The position numbers were made by a program, and so were the translations under genes. From NCBI GenBank assembly GCA_017536205.1, contig JAFXHX010000011.1, forward strand, positions 24,835 through 88,834: a DNA stretch of 64,000 nucleotides, read 5' to 3'. The notes beneath the pieces are model-generated. The model did not search any database. It was not told the DNA's origin and saw nothing but the letters and a program-made list of their open reading frames with translations. Of this stretch, positions 16,787-25,138 are shown one piece after another (position 1 is the first letter of the stretch; each line of letters opens with the position of its first letter). The DNA is from Clostridia bacterium. Its GTDB lineage: Bacteria; Bacillota; Clostridia; Christensenellales; Borkfalkiaceae.

Positions 16787-17004
16787 GCCAAACGAACTTA
16801 ATATTATCGCAAATAGGCGTAGTTTATTTTTTTATAGAATAATTATGCTCTTTTTTGTCATACTAATCGAACATAAATCCATTTGGTAAAAGTGCGACTC
16901 CCGTTCGATGGTATGGCTATGCTTATCATGCGATAAAGTTCGTTTGGCGACAACTAGGAGTTTAGCATTTTTCGGTGCGTTAACTTCGGTTGGCGCACTT
17001 TTTT
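16787..17004 (+). ncRNA. structured non-coding RNA, about 218 nt, family not identified
   Basis: A 13-base arm at 16787-16799 (GCCAAACGAACTT) is perfectly complementary to 16936-16948, and a second 7-base arm 16805-16811 (TATCGCA) to 16929-16935. Inside, 16817-16849 can fold into one hairpin with G-U pairs. CATAC-TA-ATCGAAC (16859-16872) pairs with GTTCGAT-G-GTATG (16903-16915), giving a three-way junction. ACTCC in the loop of that helix (16897-16901) can pair with GGAGT downstream of the closing stem (16957-16961), a possible pseudoknot. The RNA ends in a UUCG-loop terminator. It starts at its own promoter and has no ORF. Candidates to test are 6S RNA and the raiA motif; a cis-acting leader for the gene at 17023 is the alternative. 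Confidence 0.75.
16975..17004 (+). terminator. intrinsic terminator with UUCG tetraloop
   Basis: GTGCGTTAAC (16975-16984) pairs over 10 bases, two of them G-U, with GTTGGCGCAC (16989-16998) around TTCG, followed by six T. It lies just before the ribosome binding site of the next gene, so that gene depends on readthrough or regulated antitermination unless it has an unseen promoter. Confidence 0.88.
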
Positions 17005-17022
17005 ATATTAAGGAGAAAAACA

Positions 17023-17628
17023 ATGGAAGAAATCAAAAAAAACGAACAAGAAAATATGGGAAATAGTAGCAAAAATGAAATAATGCTCAAAATTAAAAAA
17101 ATAAAAAACGTAGCACTGGAATATATAAAAAAACCTTTAGTAACTACGGCACTATCGATGATTCTTGCAACTATTATAGCGTTATGTTTTGTATTTTGTG
17201 GTAATGAAAGACCAGAAACGACAAATTATTTAGGAGATATTTGCTACGTTCCTTTTGGAGAAATGATAGTAGAATCTGCGACTGAAAGCACTTATTATGT
17301 CACTAAAGAAGACGCCTTTATTCAAGCCCCAAGCGGAAAAAAAGTAATACGTGTTTATGGTCATATCAATAACGTTTCTGAAAAAAAACAAAGTTTAAGT
17401 TCTGATATGTTTAGACTAAACCCCACCGACAGTCAGGAACAAAAACCTAAGAGTTACGCGTTTGTAGACAACTATAGTTCTCATTTTGTTTCGGTAACTC
17501 TTCCTACTAACGGAACGTGTCAATTTTACATGTATTACATTGTAGATAAAGATACAATTTTGGAAGATTGTAGATTGATTGTTTATAGTGCAGTTGTAGC
17601 ATTAACTTATGAACCACTAATTGTTTAG
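17023..17628 (+). CDS. single-pass membrane-anchored protein, unknown function
   Basis: A 201-residue protein from the ATG at 17023, which follows AAGGAG; a longer frame from a TTG at 16990 would start inside the terminator and is rejected. It has a charged cytoplasmic N-terminus (residues 1-35), one membrane segment (about 40-60) and an extracellular part of about 140 residues. The latter (VIRVYGHINNVSEKKQ and MYYIVDK) looks like a small beta-sandwich of the DUF4352/telomeric-repeat-like type often found in Gram-positive surface proteins, but this is weak. Codon use leans to AAT and GAA with fewer AAC-G junctions than neighbouring genes, suggesting separate origin. It lies directly behind the structured RNA. 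Confidence 0.75.
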   Translation: MEEIKKNEQENMGNSSKNEIMLKIKKIKNVALEYIKKPLVTTALSMILATIIALCFVFCGNERPETTNYLGDICYVPFGEMIVESATESTYYVTKEDAFIQAPSGKKVIRVYGHINNVSEKKQSLSSDMFRLNPTDSQEQKPKSYAFVDNYSSHFVSVTLPTNGTCQFYMYYIVDKDTILEDCRLIVYSAVVALTYEPLIV

Positions 17629-17635
17629 TATGCAT

Positions 17636-17668
17636 AATAAAAACTCTCGCTTTTCGCGAGAGTTTTTT
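17636..17668. terminator. intrinsic terminator, copy 2 of the repeated hairpin
   Basis: AAAAACTCTCGC, TTTTC, GCGAGAGTTTTTT, nearly the same as 16704-16736. It lies between the convergent orphan gene (+) and the end of the polysaccharide operon (-) and can act in both directions. Confidence 0.88.
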
Positions 17669-17673
17669 AATTT

Positions 17674-18624
17674 TTATACTCGTATGTAATTAGACTTAAA
17701 CTCTTCAAGTTCGTTAACGTACTTATTAGGGTCGACAAGATACGCCGCGCCGTGAGCAGCGTCTTTAATAATAACCAACTTTTTATTAGTTGCATTGCAA
17801 GCGTCGTAATTTAATTTACTCATTTCAACGGGAACGATTTTATCGTTATCGCCGTGAACGAAAACTGTTGGTAAAACGCTTTTTTTAAGTTCTTGTTCGG
17901 GTGAAGTTTGCTCAACGTCAAACCCACCGAAAATAATTCCACCAAGCCTAACGAACGGGTAGCAAATATCGGCGGGGAGTTTCATATTTCTAATAGAAAC
18001 TTTAATTACTTCTTTAATGCTACTGTAACCACAGTCTGCAATAACACCTACAACCGTTTTAGGAAGGGGCAAACTACTTGCCATTAAAACGGTGCCTGCC
18101 CCCATACTTATGCCCGTAATAAGAAGTGGCACGTTTTCGCCAAAACGTTTGAAAGCGTATTCGCACCACGATTTTACGTCGTAACGCTCTTTTATACCAA
18201 ACGATATAACGTTTCCTTCGCTTTTGCCGTGCGAGCGTTGGTCAACGAGTAGCACGTTCCTTTTAAGTTTATGGCAACGGTTTAAGCCACCGCATAAATC
18301 GCGTTGGGAACTCCCCCTATAGCCGTGAAACATAATTTCGATAGGGCCACCTTCAAAACTTTCGTAATAGGTACCGTGAAGGGTTTTTCCGTCGTATGAT
18401 TTAATAGTTATATTTTCGCTTTTATAGCCTTCGGCTTCTTTCATCCACGAAACCATTTGCTCGCGAAACGGTTCGAACTCTTCCCCCGGCGGAATATCGT
18501 ATTTTTTAAACGCTTTTTTGTTGTTTGGCATATAAAACGCCATATAAAAGCAAACGTAACAGGTTATAAAGAAAAGTAATACAATACTTGCTAATATTAT
18601 TAAAAAAACGTAAATAGGTTGCAT
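17674..18624 (-). CDS. alpha/beta hydrolase with N-terminal membrane anchor
   Basis: A 316-residue protein. Residues 4-30 form one hydrophobic segment; the rest is an alpha/beta hydrolase fold with HGYRGSS (oxyanion region), the nucleophile elbow GISMGAG (Ser near 170), an acid in VHGDNDKIVP and a catalytic His in DAAHGAAY. It resembles the BAAT/YqkD-type esterase-peptidase group. The substrate is unknown; position at the 3' end of the polysaccharide operon, 2 bases after a glycosidase gene, suggests deacylation of a surface glycan or just a passenger gene. No strong ribosome binding site is visible, so translational coupling is likely. Confidence 0.85.
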   Translation of the reverse strand: MQPIYVFLIILASIVLLFFITCYVCFYMAFYMPNNKKAFKKYDIPPGEEFEPFREQMVSWMKEAEGYKSENITIKSYDGKTLHGTYYESFEGGPIEIMFHGYRGSSQRDLCGGLNRCHKLKRNVLLVDQRSHGKSEGNVISFGIKERYDVKSWCEYAFKRFGENVPLLITGISMGAGTVLMASSLPLPKTVVGVIADCGYSSIKEVIKVSIRNMKLPADICYPFVRLGGIIFGGFDVEQTSPEQELKKSVLPTVFVHGDNDKIVPVEMSKLNYDACNATNKKLVIIKDAAHGAAYLVDPNKYVNELEEFKSNYIRV

Positions 18625-18626
18625 AA

Positions 18627-20660
18627 TTATTTGTAGTATTTAATAAGCGCAAAACTTCTTGGCTCACTTGATTTTAACGTTACACTATCGCCGTTAATTT
18701 GAGCCGAAATATCTTCATTTGATTTATATAAAACGTCTAGTTTATTAGCGCCTTGAAGCGATAAGTTTGTAAATGTAAAACTATCTTCCTTGGTAACGCC
18801 ACGGAATAATAAAAGGTAACCGTAGCCGTTAAGTTCGGCGTTAAAGCCTGTGAAGTTAGCGCCGTCTGGTCTACAACCTATCGGCATAACGAAAGCGTTT
18901 GCTATATCATCTCTAATCGCCTTATAAGTTGATATTATGCCTTTTAATACCTTTGCATCTTCCTTATCAAGGTTTTGCATTTCAAGCCATAAAAGCGGGC
19001 TTGCAAACATAGTAACTGCAAAGGCAAAATCTATACCGTAAGTGTTTGGCGCAAGCAAGTCGTTTTCGGGGTATTTGTTAGCATTATGCCTTATGTTAGG
19101 GCATTCCATTTGAAGCCTAATTGAAGGAATATATTTAGATAAATCCCAAAGGTTGCGTAGTGTTGAGTGCGGGTAATAAGTTGTTGATAAAGTATAACGG
19201 TTTTCAACGAAAATGTTGCCGTATTTGCGGTGATAAAGGTAGCCAAAGCGTTTGCCCGCAGTGGTATCCATATTAAGCCTTACTTTATAGTCCGTTGCCT
19301 TTCTAAACGCATCTAATATAGAAATAACGTTAGTTTCACGCTTTTTGTTTAAAATGCGCATACCGTCAAGTTTAAAGGTGGTAATGCCGTGTTCTTTTTG
19401 TATTGCAATAAGGTTTTCTATGTCTTTTTCGTAGTTTTCATAGTCGCCCGTTGCGTCGCACGCATACCATAAACCTATTTCGGTGCCACCTTCTTTTGCC
19501 TTTTCAATAATGGGTTTTAAACCGTTTGGCAAAATCTCTTTTCTGGGCTTCCAGAAATCAAGGCGTTGGGCGTACATACCTTCGCCTATTTGAGCGCCGT
19601 TAGTTGAATAAACCGAGCCCATAGTGTAGCCTTGTTGCCAACCGTCGTCAATTTGCATAACGTCAACGCCAAGGTATTTTGCCATTTCGGCTTCTTTTAA
19701 AAGGAAAGGCTCGTTTAAAGCACCGTCGCAATTAGCGTCGCCCCAAGTGTTTGAAACGATACGGGGTTTTCTTTCAACGAAACTCATACCCCTTAAATAA
19801 TAATCGCGATAGTCTTTTAAAACAGAGTTTTTATCGCCTACTATTACGGTTGCGCCGTAAAGCGGAGTTTCTTTACTAATTTCAAAAGGCTCGTTAAACG
19901 ATAAACCACAACCCAAAATGGCAACCGAATGGTTTTTGTTGTAATAAAAATCGTTTTCAGCATCGCCCGTTTGAGCAATTTTAGTTGGGCTTTCTTTAAC
20001 GAGTAAAAGCGCTTCATTTTGTAAATACGCATCAAGCGTAAATATTTGACCTGGGAAGTTTCTTACCCAAGTAGAAAATATCTCGCGTTCGTGAGTTGCA
20101 ATAAAGTTATCGTGCGTGTCGGTAGCATCGAAAAAAGAAACGTCGGTAAGTTTTAAGTGCTTATCGCTTGTACCTACTGCAAGTATACTTGCATTAGTGG
20201 GCACGTATTCAAATATAAGTTTCTTCTTTTTGTCGTTAAGGTCTAAAACGCCTTCGCTTAAAACGTCTTGATAATTGTTCGTGCCGTTGCACTCAATTTT
20301 ACCGTCAAGTCTCATTTCGGCGTTAATTGCAGGCAAGTTTTCGTAAATAGTTAAAGTGTAATAAAGGGTTGCTAATTCACTTTTTGTAACCCAAGTTGCC
20401 CTAATTAAGTTAGACCCGTCTTCATTAACGCCCGTTTCAGCACTAAAATCAACGCTTGCGCCACTGTAAATAAAGCCTGGAACGTAAGCAGTTGGCATAA
20501 GGTCTTCATTATTTTGCCACTTATAGCCCGTTGATTTGTTTTCAAGAGAACGCGAAAACAATTTAGATCCAACAAGTTCTAAAACGAATTCGATTTTAGA
20601 GTTTGACAGTGTAAAATAATTACCGTCTTGTGTTACTTTTAAGTCGCTTATTGTAGTCAT
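18627..20660 (-). CDS. clan GH-D glycosidase, probably GH36-like alpha-galactosidase
   Basis: A 677-residue protein with an N-terminal beta-sandwich and a TIM barrel. VMQIDDGWQQG (Asp near 337) matches the substrate-binding strand of GH27/GH36 enzymes, and FKLDGM (Asp near 432) the nucleophile strand. The acid/base position is less clear; FVENRYT near 480 is a candidate, which would put Glu or another residue where Asp is usual. It is clearly different from the GH36 enzyme at 3048. There is no signal peptide. AAGGAG precedes the ATG. It is 19 bases after the nucleotidyltransferase gene, so it belongs to the polysaccharide operon and may trim or recycle its product. Confidence 0.7.
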   Translation of the reverse strand: MTTISDLKVTQDGNYFTLSNSKIEFVLELVGSKLFSRSLENKSTGYKWQNNEDLMPTAYVPGFIYSGASVDFSAETGVNEDGSNLIRATWVTKSELATLYYTLTIYENLPAINAEMRLDGKIECNGTNNYQDVLSEGVLDLNDKKKKLIFEYVPTNASILAVGTSDKHLKLTDVSFFDATDTHDNFIATHEREIFSTWVRNFPGQIFTLDAYLQNEALLLVKESPTKIAQTGDAENDFYYNKNHSVAILGCGLSFNEPFEISKETPLYGATVIVGDKNSVLKDYRDYYLRGMSFVERKPRIVSNTWGDANCDGALNEPFLLKEAEMAKYLGVDVMQIDDGWQQGYTMGSVYSTNGAQIGEGMYAQRLDFWKPRKEILPNGLKPIIEKAKEGGTEIGLWYACDATGDYENYEKDIENLIAIQKEHGITTFKLDGMRILNKKRETNVISILDAFRKATDYKVRLNMDTTAGKRFGYLYHRKYGNIFVENRYTLSTTYYPHSTLRNLWDLSKYIPSIRLQMECPNIRHNANKYPENDLLAPNTYGIDFAFAVTMFASPLLWLEMQNLDKEDAKVLKGIISTYKAIRDDIANAFVMPIGCRPDGANFTGFNAELNGYGYLLLFRGVTKEDSFTFTNLSLQGANKLDVLYKSNEDISAQINGDSVTLKSSEPRSFALIKYYK

Positions 20661-20679
20661 AATTTTCTCCTTAGATTTT

Positions 20680-21855
20680 TTATAAATGAGTTATTCCTAA
20701 CCCGTTATTTATTTCTTGCATATATAAAACGTCATTTTCCTTAACAACGCTAGTAGCCCTTATCTTTTTAACGTTTTTAGGCCTTTTAACTAAAACGTCA
20801 AACCACCTAACAACGTAAAACACGGGGATTAACCACGGTAATTTTTTAAGCACGGGGTAAGAAAACTGCATGCTTTCTTTTGGTGGAAATATTCTTTTTA
20901 AAACCGCCTTTTTCTTAGCAGTTTTAACGCCACCATCGTTAAGTTTATTTGCAACGCTTGAAGCGTCTATTAAATCTTCGTTAGAGTGAAGCGAAGATGA
21001 TAAAACGTGGCTAGCAAGTTTTAAAGTAAACTCGCTTGGCTCTATATCGTTAAAAAAGTAATTTGCAAGGTTTTCAAACTCGTTTTTAAACTTTAAAAGC
21101 CCGCATTTTTCTAGTTCTTTATTAAGATATTGTTCGTTTAAATTATAATGCTTTTTATATAGATAAACGTCGGTTAAATGGCGTATTCCAACGCCTGCAC
21201 CCGCCGAAAAATGATACGCAGAGTGCGCTAGCATAGAAAGGTAAAAAAGTTCGGCGCTTAACTCGTATAAACATGCACTACCTTGTTTTATGGTTGCCTT
21301 TTCAAAACCTTTGTTGCCTATGCCAAAGTAGTTTTCTAACTTGCCAACGAATAGCGTTTTATGAAACTCGAACAAGGTTTTAGTTTCGGGGAAAATAAAC
21401 ACGTCGTGATGCTCGTCGAAGTGGTGGGGTTTAAGCCCTATTTCGCTTGCCACTTCGTGCAGTTTTTTAATTTGTAAAACATCGATAAGCACGTCGCAAT
21501 CGGCGGTGTAGCGCATATCGGTTGACGGGTATAATTTTTTAAGATAATAACCCTTTAACGGCATATATTTAAGCCCGTTTTCTTCAAGCGCAGTAATAAC
21601 CTTTTGAGTGTCGAACTCACTTTGAATATCTTTTTTAACGTGGTAAAGCGCAAGTTTTTCTAAATACTTAAAAAAATCTTGTGGCAATTCGCCAGAAACT
21701 CCTAAAATTGCCTTGTAAACTATAACCGAAGTTGAGTTAAAAGCACACAGTTTATACAGTTCTTTGTAATTTAAACCTTGGGGAACGTAATTTATGCGCT
21801 CTCCGTTTATGCCGTGCTTTATTAAGTTTACAAAATAACTTTGAGTTACGGTCAT
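20680..21855 (-). CDS. PF14907-type nucleotidyltransferase family protein
   Basis: A 391-residue protein resembling the uncharacterised nucleotidyltransferase family (NTP_transf_5). YMPLKGYYLKKLYPSTDMRYTADCDVLID (about residues 107-135) carries the GS-like nucleotide-binding stretch and the DxD-type pair DCDVLID; FEFHKTL and LLxLxxHxxYH-like helices follow. Members are common in exopolysaccharide and antibiotic loci, but the transferred nucleotide and acceptor are unknown. It lies 13 bases after the capF-like gene. AAAGG precedes the start. Confidence 0.75.
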   Translation of the reverse strand: MTVTQSYFVNLIKHGINGERINYVPQGLNYKELYKLCAFNSTSVIVYKAILGVSGELPQDFFKYLEKLALYHVKKDIQSEFDTQKVITALEENGLKYMPLKGYYLKKLYPSTDMRYTADCDVLIDVLQIKKLHEVASEIGLKPHHFDEHHDVFIFPETKTLFEFHKTLFVGKLENYFGIGNKGFEKATIKQGSACLYELSAELFYLSMLAHSAYHFSAGAGVGIRHLTDVYLYKKHYNLNEQYLNKELEKCGLLKFKNEFENLANYFFNDIEPSEFTLKLASHVLSSSLHSNEDLIDASSVANKLNDGGVKTAKKKAVLKRIFPPKESMQFSYPVLKKLPWLIPVFYVVRWFDVLVKRPKNVKKIRATSVVKENDVLYMQEINNGLGITHL

Positions 21856-21868
21856 ATATTACCTTTAA

Positions 21869-23065
21869 TTAAACTTTTTCAAAATAAGTGTCTGGCTTTT
21901 GGGAGTTGAACTGTTCGTTAGCCCACATAACGGTTACAAGATTTTCGGTTTCTGAAAGATTTATAATGTTATGGGTGTAACCTGGAAGCATATGAACGGC
22001 AGTTATGTTTTCCCCACTAACTTCAAACTCAATAACTTCTTGAGTGCCGATTTTACGCTGTTGAATTAAGGCCCTACCTGCAACTACAATAAAAAACTCC
22101 CACTTGGTGTCGTGATAATGCTCGCCTTTAGTTATGCCGGGTTTTGAAACGTTAACCGAAAACTGCCCGCAGTTTTGGGTTTTAAGTAGTTCGGTAAAAC
22201 TACCCCTATTATCAACGTTCATTTTTAAGGGGAACGCAACTTTTTCTTTGGGTAAATACGAAAGGTAAGTTGAATATAGTTTTTTTGCAAAACTACCTTC
22301 TTTAATTTCGGGAATTACTAGCGTTTTGGGCTGGTTTTTAAAACTGTCAAGTAGCGCTACGATTTCGCCAAGCGTTACCCTATGGGTAACGGGAACGAAA
22401 CAAAACTTACCGTTACTATCTTCAACGGGGTTAAGCCCGTCGTAATTTGCACGGCGCTCTTTACCCTCTAAAGCGTTGAGCATTTCGTCAACTAAATCGT
22501 CGATATACAGAAGTTCAAGTTCTACGTTTGGGTCGTTAACCGTAATAGGCAAATCGTTTGCATAGTTACTGCAAAAAGTTGCAACGGCGCTATTGTAGTT
22601 TGGCCTGCACCACTTTCCAAAAAGGTTTGGAAAACGGTAAACAAGCACCTTTGCGCCCGTTTCTTCAGCGTAACTGTAAAAAAGGTTTTCGCCTGCAAGT
22701 TTACTCTTGCCGTACTCGCCGTTATACCTACCTATAAGCGTTGCTTGAACGGAAGACGAAAGCATTATAGGGCATTTGTTTTGGTGCTTTTTAAGGGCGT
22801 TTAAAAGGTCGCTTGCAAAGCCGAAGTTACCCCTCATAAAGTCTTCTTGGTTTTCGGGGCGATTAACGCCTGCTAGGTTGAAAACAAAAGACGCTTGACT
22901 ACAAAAGTAGTCAAGTTCTTCATAGGTGTTATTTATATCGTAGCAAAAAACTTCGCTAATTTTTAAGTTTGGGCGAGTTCTATTTTTGCCGTTTTTTATA
23001 TTGTTTAAAGCGCAAACAAGGTTTTTTCCCACAAAACCGTTAGCACCCGTTACTAATATTTTCAT
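21869..23065 (-). CDS. capF: CapF-like bifunctional UDP-sugar reductase/cupin
   Basis: About 398 residues from the ATG at 23065 (MKILVTGANGFVGKNL); the longer frame to 23116 lacks support. Residues 1-250 are an extended SDR domain with TGANGFVG, and from about 280 there is a cupin domain with KGEHYHDTKWEFFIV. This two-domain layout is CapF/FnlB/WbjC, which reduces the 4-keto intermediate made by CapE on the way to UDP-N-acetyl-L-fucosamine. CapE is two genes upstream (24086-25138). The third enzyme, the CapG/FnlC 2-epimerase, was not found in the window, so the final sugar may be UDP-N-acetyl-6-deoxy-L-talosamine or the epimerase is elsewhere. Confidence 0.85.
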   Translation of the reverse strand: MKILVTGANGFVGKNLVCALNNIKNGKNRTRPNLKISEVFCYDINNTYEELDYFCSQASFVFNLAGVNRPENQEDFMRGNFGFASDLLNALKKHQNKCPIMLSSSVQATLIGRYNGEYGKSKLAGENLFYSYAEETGAKVLVYRFPNLFGKWCRPNYNSAVATFCSNYANDLPITVNDPNVELELLYIDDLVDEMLNALEGKERRANYDGLNPVEDSNGKFCFVPVTHRVTLGEIVALLDSFKNQPKTLVIPEIKEGSFAKKLYSTYLSYLPKEKVAFPLKMNVDNRGSFTELLKTQNCGQFSVNVSKPGITKGEHYHDTKWEFFIVVAGRALIQQRKIGTQEVIEFEVSGENITAVHMLPGYTHNIINLSETENLVTVMWANEQFNSQKPDTYFEKV

Positions 23066-23081
23066 TTTATCACCTTGCAAT

Positions 23082-24086
23082 TTAAACCTGTTTTTTTGTA
23101 ATTTTGAAAATTGCACAAACCATTAAATAATACCACTTTAATGGAAATAGTAATTTAATTATGTTTAAAAGTTTGCCCTTTGCACCAACTTTTTCCTTTA
23201 ACGTCCAAAATTGTAACTTGTATGGATACAAACCTTCACTCTTTAAATCTTTAAGGAGTTCCTTTACGTTCATTCCTTTAATTCTAGCTGCACTAAATAA
23301 AGCACCTGCTATAGCTGCGCCTTCCCTAACTTCTACTTCCTTTTTAAAGTCTGAATCCGTATTTTTTAATCTATATTGCTTATACTCCTTGGCAATTTCT
23401 ATCATATCGTTCATGCCTTTAATCAAAGATTCTCTATTTTTTTGATTCATCGCAGAACCTTGATTTTGCCTATAATAATAAGGTTTTTCAGAGTTTATAA
23501 TTACGGTTTTAGTATTTTTTATATACTCGCTATATTGACAAACAAATAACGTGTCCTCACCATACTTTATGCCTAACTTAAAGGTTAAATTATTGTTAAT
23601 TATAATGCTTCTGTTGAAAAACCAACGACAAGCTGACGGAGTGCTCGTTCTATTATTTATGACTGAATAACTATCTATTTTAAAACTAAAGTCTTCTTGA
23701 TAACCTAAAGTTCCGCCATCTAACAAAAACACACATTGGCTGGCATTTTCTTTATACATTAGGTTTAATATTTCTGATATGCAATTAGGTTTTGCCCAAT
23801 CGTCGCCATCAACAAACCAAATATATTCGCCTTTTGATTCTTTTATCCCCGTATTTCTAGCGCCGGATACCCCCATATTTTCTTGAGTTATCACCTTAAC
23901 GCATGAATACTTATTCGCATATTCATTAAGAATATCTAACGAATTATCTTTCGAACCATCATTTACACAAATAATTTCATATTCATCTTTTTGTATATCT
24001 TGATTTAACAAAGAGTTTAAGCAATCTTCTAAAAATGGTGCGACGTTATATATTGGAACTATTATAGAAACCTTAATTTTTTTCAT
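23082..24086 (-). CDS. GT2 family glycosyltransferase
   Basis: A 334-residue GT-A fold glycosyltransferase: VSIIVPIYNVAPFLEDCLNSL at the N-terminus, ICVNDGSKDNS (nucleotide binding) and VDGDDWA, the DxD metal site, near residue 93. A C-terminal hydrophobic segment (about 300-325) may attach it to the membrane. It would add one sugar to the lipid-linked repeat unit. It lies between the CapE and CapF genes, suggesting it may handle their product. It is more AT-rich in third positions than the sugar-nucleotide genes beside it. Confidence 0.9.
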   Translation of the reverse strand: MKKIKVSIIVPIYNVAPFLEDCLNSLLNQDIQKDEYEIICVNDGSKDNSLDILNEYANKYSCVKVITQENMGVSGARNTGIKESKGEYIWFVDGDDWAKPNCISEILNLMYKENASQCVFLLDGGTLGYQEDFSFKIDSYSVINNRTSTPSACRWFFNRSIIINNNLTFKLGIKYGEDTLFVCQYSEYIKNTKTVIINSEKPYYYRQNQGSAMNQKNRESLIKGMNDMIEIAKEYKQYRLKNTDSDFKKEVEVREGAAIAGALFSAARIKGMNVKELLKDLKSEGLYPYKLQFWTLKEKVGAKGKLLNIIKLLFPLKWYYLMVCAIFKITKKQV

Positions 24087-25138
24087 TAATACTTAATCCC
24101 CATTTTATCAAGTTCTTCTTTGATATACGATAAGGTTAAAAGTTTTTGCTTAACTTCTTCAACCGTTAAAAGTTCGGTATTGTTTGAATTGAACTCTGTT
24201 AAAGTGTTGCGTTCGGCGTTGCCTTCGCTAAAATATTTATCGTAATTAAGGCCACGTTTATCGCTTGGAACACGGTAGAAATTGCCAAGGTCAACAGCGT
24301 TTGAGCATTCTTCGTTGGTAAGCAACGTTTCATACATTTTTTCGCCGTGTCTAATTCCTATAACTTTAATTTTAGACGTATCTCCACCAAAGAGTTCGCA
24401 AACTGCTTTTGCTTGCGTTTCAATGGTGCAAGCAGGGGCCTTTTGAACGAGTATATCGCCACTAACACCGTTTTCAAAAGCAAATAACACAAGGTCAACC
24501 GCTTCGTCAAGCGACATTATAAACCTAGTCATAGTTGGGTCGGTAATGGTAATGGGTTGTCCACTCTTTATTTGGTCAATCCAAAGGGGAATAACGCTAC
24601 CACGGCTACACATAACGTTGCCGTAACGAGTGCAACAAATCTTAGTTTTTTCGGGTGACACCGTTCTTGATTTAGCAACTATAACCTTTTCCATCATAGC
24701 CTTGCTAGTACCCATTGCGTTAACGGGGTAAGCAGCTTTGTCAGTTGATAAACAAACAACGTTTTTAACGCCTTCGTCAATTGCAACCGATAAAACGTTT
24801 TCAGTGCCTAAAACGTTAGTTTTTACCGCTTCTATGGGGAAAAATTCGCAACTTGGAACTTGTTTAAGCGCAGCTGCGTGGAAAATATAGTCAACGCCGT
24901 GCATTGCGTTTCTAATACTATTAGAGTCGCGAACGTCGCCGATGTAGAACTTAATTTTATCGGCTACTTCGGGCATTTTTGCCTGAAACTCGTGGCGCAT
25001 ATCGTCTTGCTTTTTCTCATCGCGCGAGAAAATGCGTATTTCACCAATATCGGTTTTTAAAAACCTATTTAAAACGGCGTTACCAAAACTACCCGTTCCA
25101 CCAGTTATAAGTAAAGTTTTTCCTTTAAATAGACTCAT
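24086..25138 (-). CDS. capE: CapE-like UDP-GlcNAc 4,6-dehydratase (5-inverting)
   Basis: A 350-residue extended SDR protein with TGGTGSFGNAV (NAD(P) binding, residues 13-23), FSRDEKKQDDMRHEF typical of CapE/FlaA1/WbjB, and the catalytic region with LSTDKAAYPVNAMG in place of the usual YxxxK. The enzyme converts UDP-GlcNAc to a 4-keto-6-deoxy sugar with inversion at C5, the first step to L-FucNAc-type sugars. AAGGAG precedes the ATG; the start overlaps the end of the flippase gene by 14 bases. The partner CapF lies two genes downstream. Confidence 0.9.
   Translation of the reverse strand: MSLFKGKTLLITGGTGSFGNAVLNRFLKTDIGEIRIFSRDEKKQDDMRHEFQAKMPEVADKIKFYIGDVRDSNSIRNAMHGVDYIFHAAALKQVPSCEFFPIEAVKTNVLGTENVLSVAIDEGVKNVVCLSTDKAAYPVNAMGTSKAMMEKVIVAKSRTVSPEKTKICCTRYGNVMCSRGSVIPLWIDQIKSGQPITITDPTMTRFIMSLDEAVDLVLFAFENGVSGDILVQKAPACTIETQAKAVCELFGGDTSKIKVIGIRHGEKMYETLLTNEECSNAVDLGNFYRVPSDKRGLNYDKYFSEGNAERNTLTEFNSNNTELLTVEEVKQKLLTLSYIKEELDKMGIKY

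Noticed and set aside
16990..17022. Longer start (TTG at 16990) for the orphan membrane protein
   Set aside because: It would begin inside the UUCG terminator hairpin; the ATG at 17023 has a proper AAGGAG.
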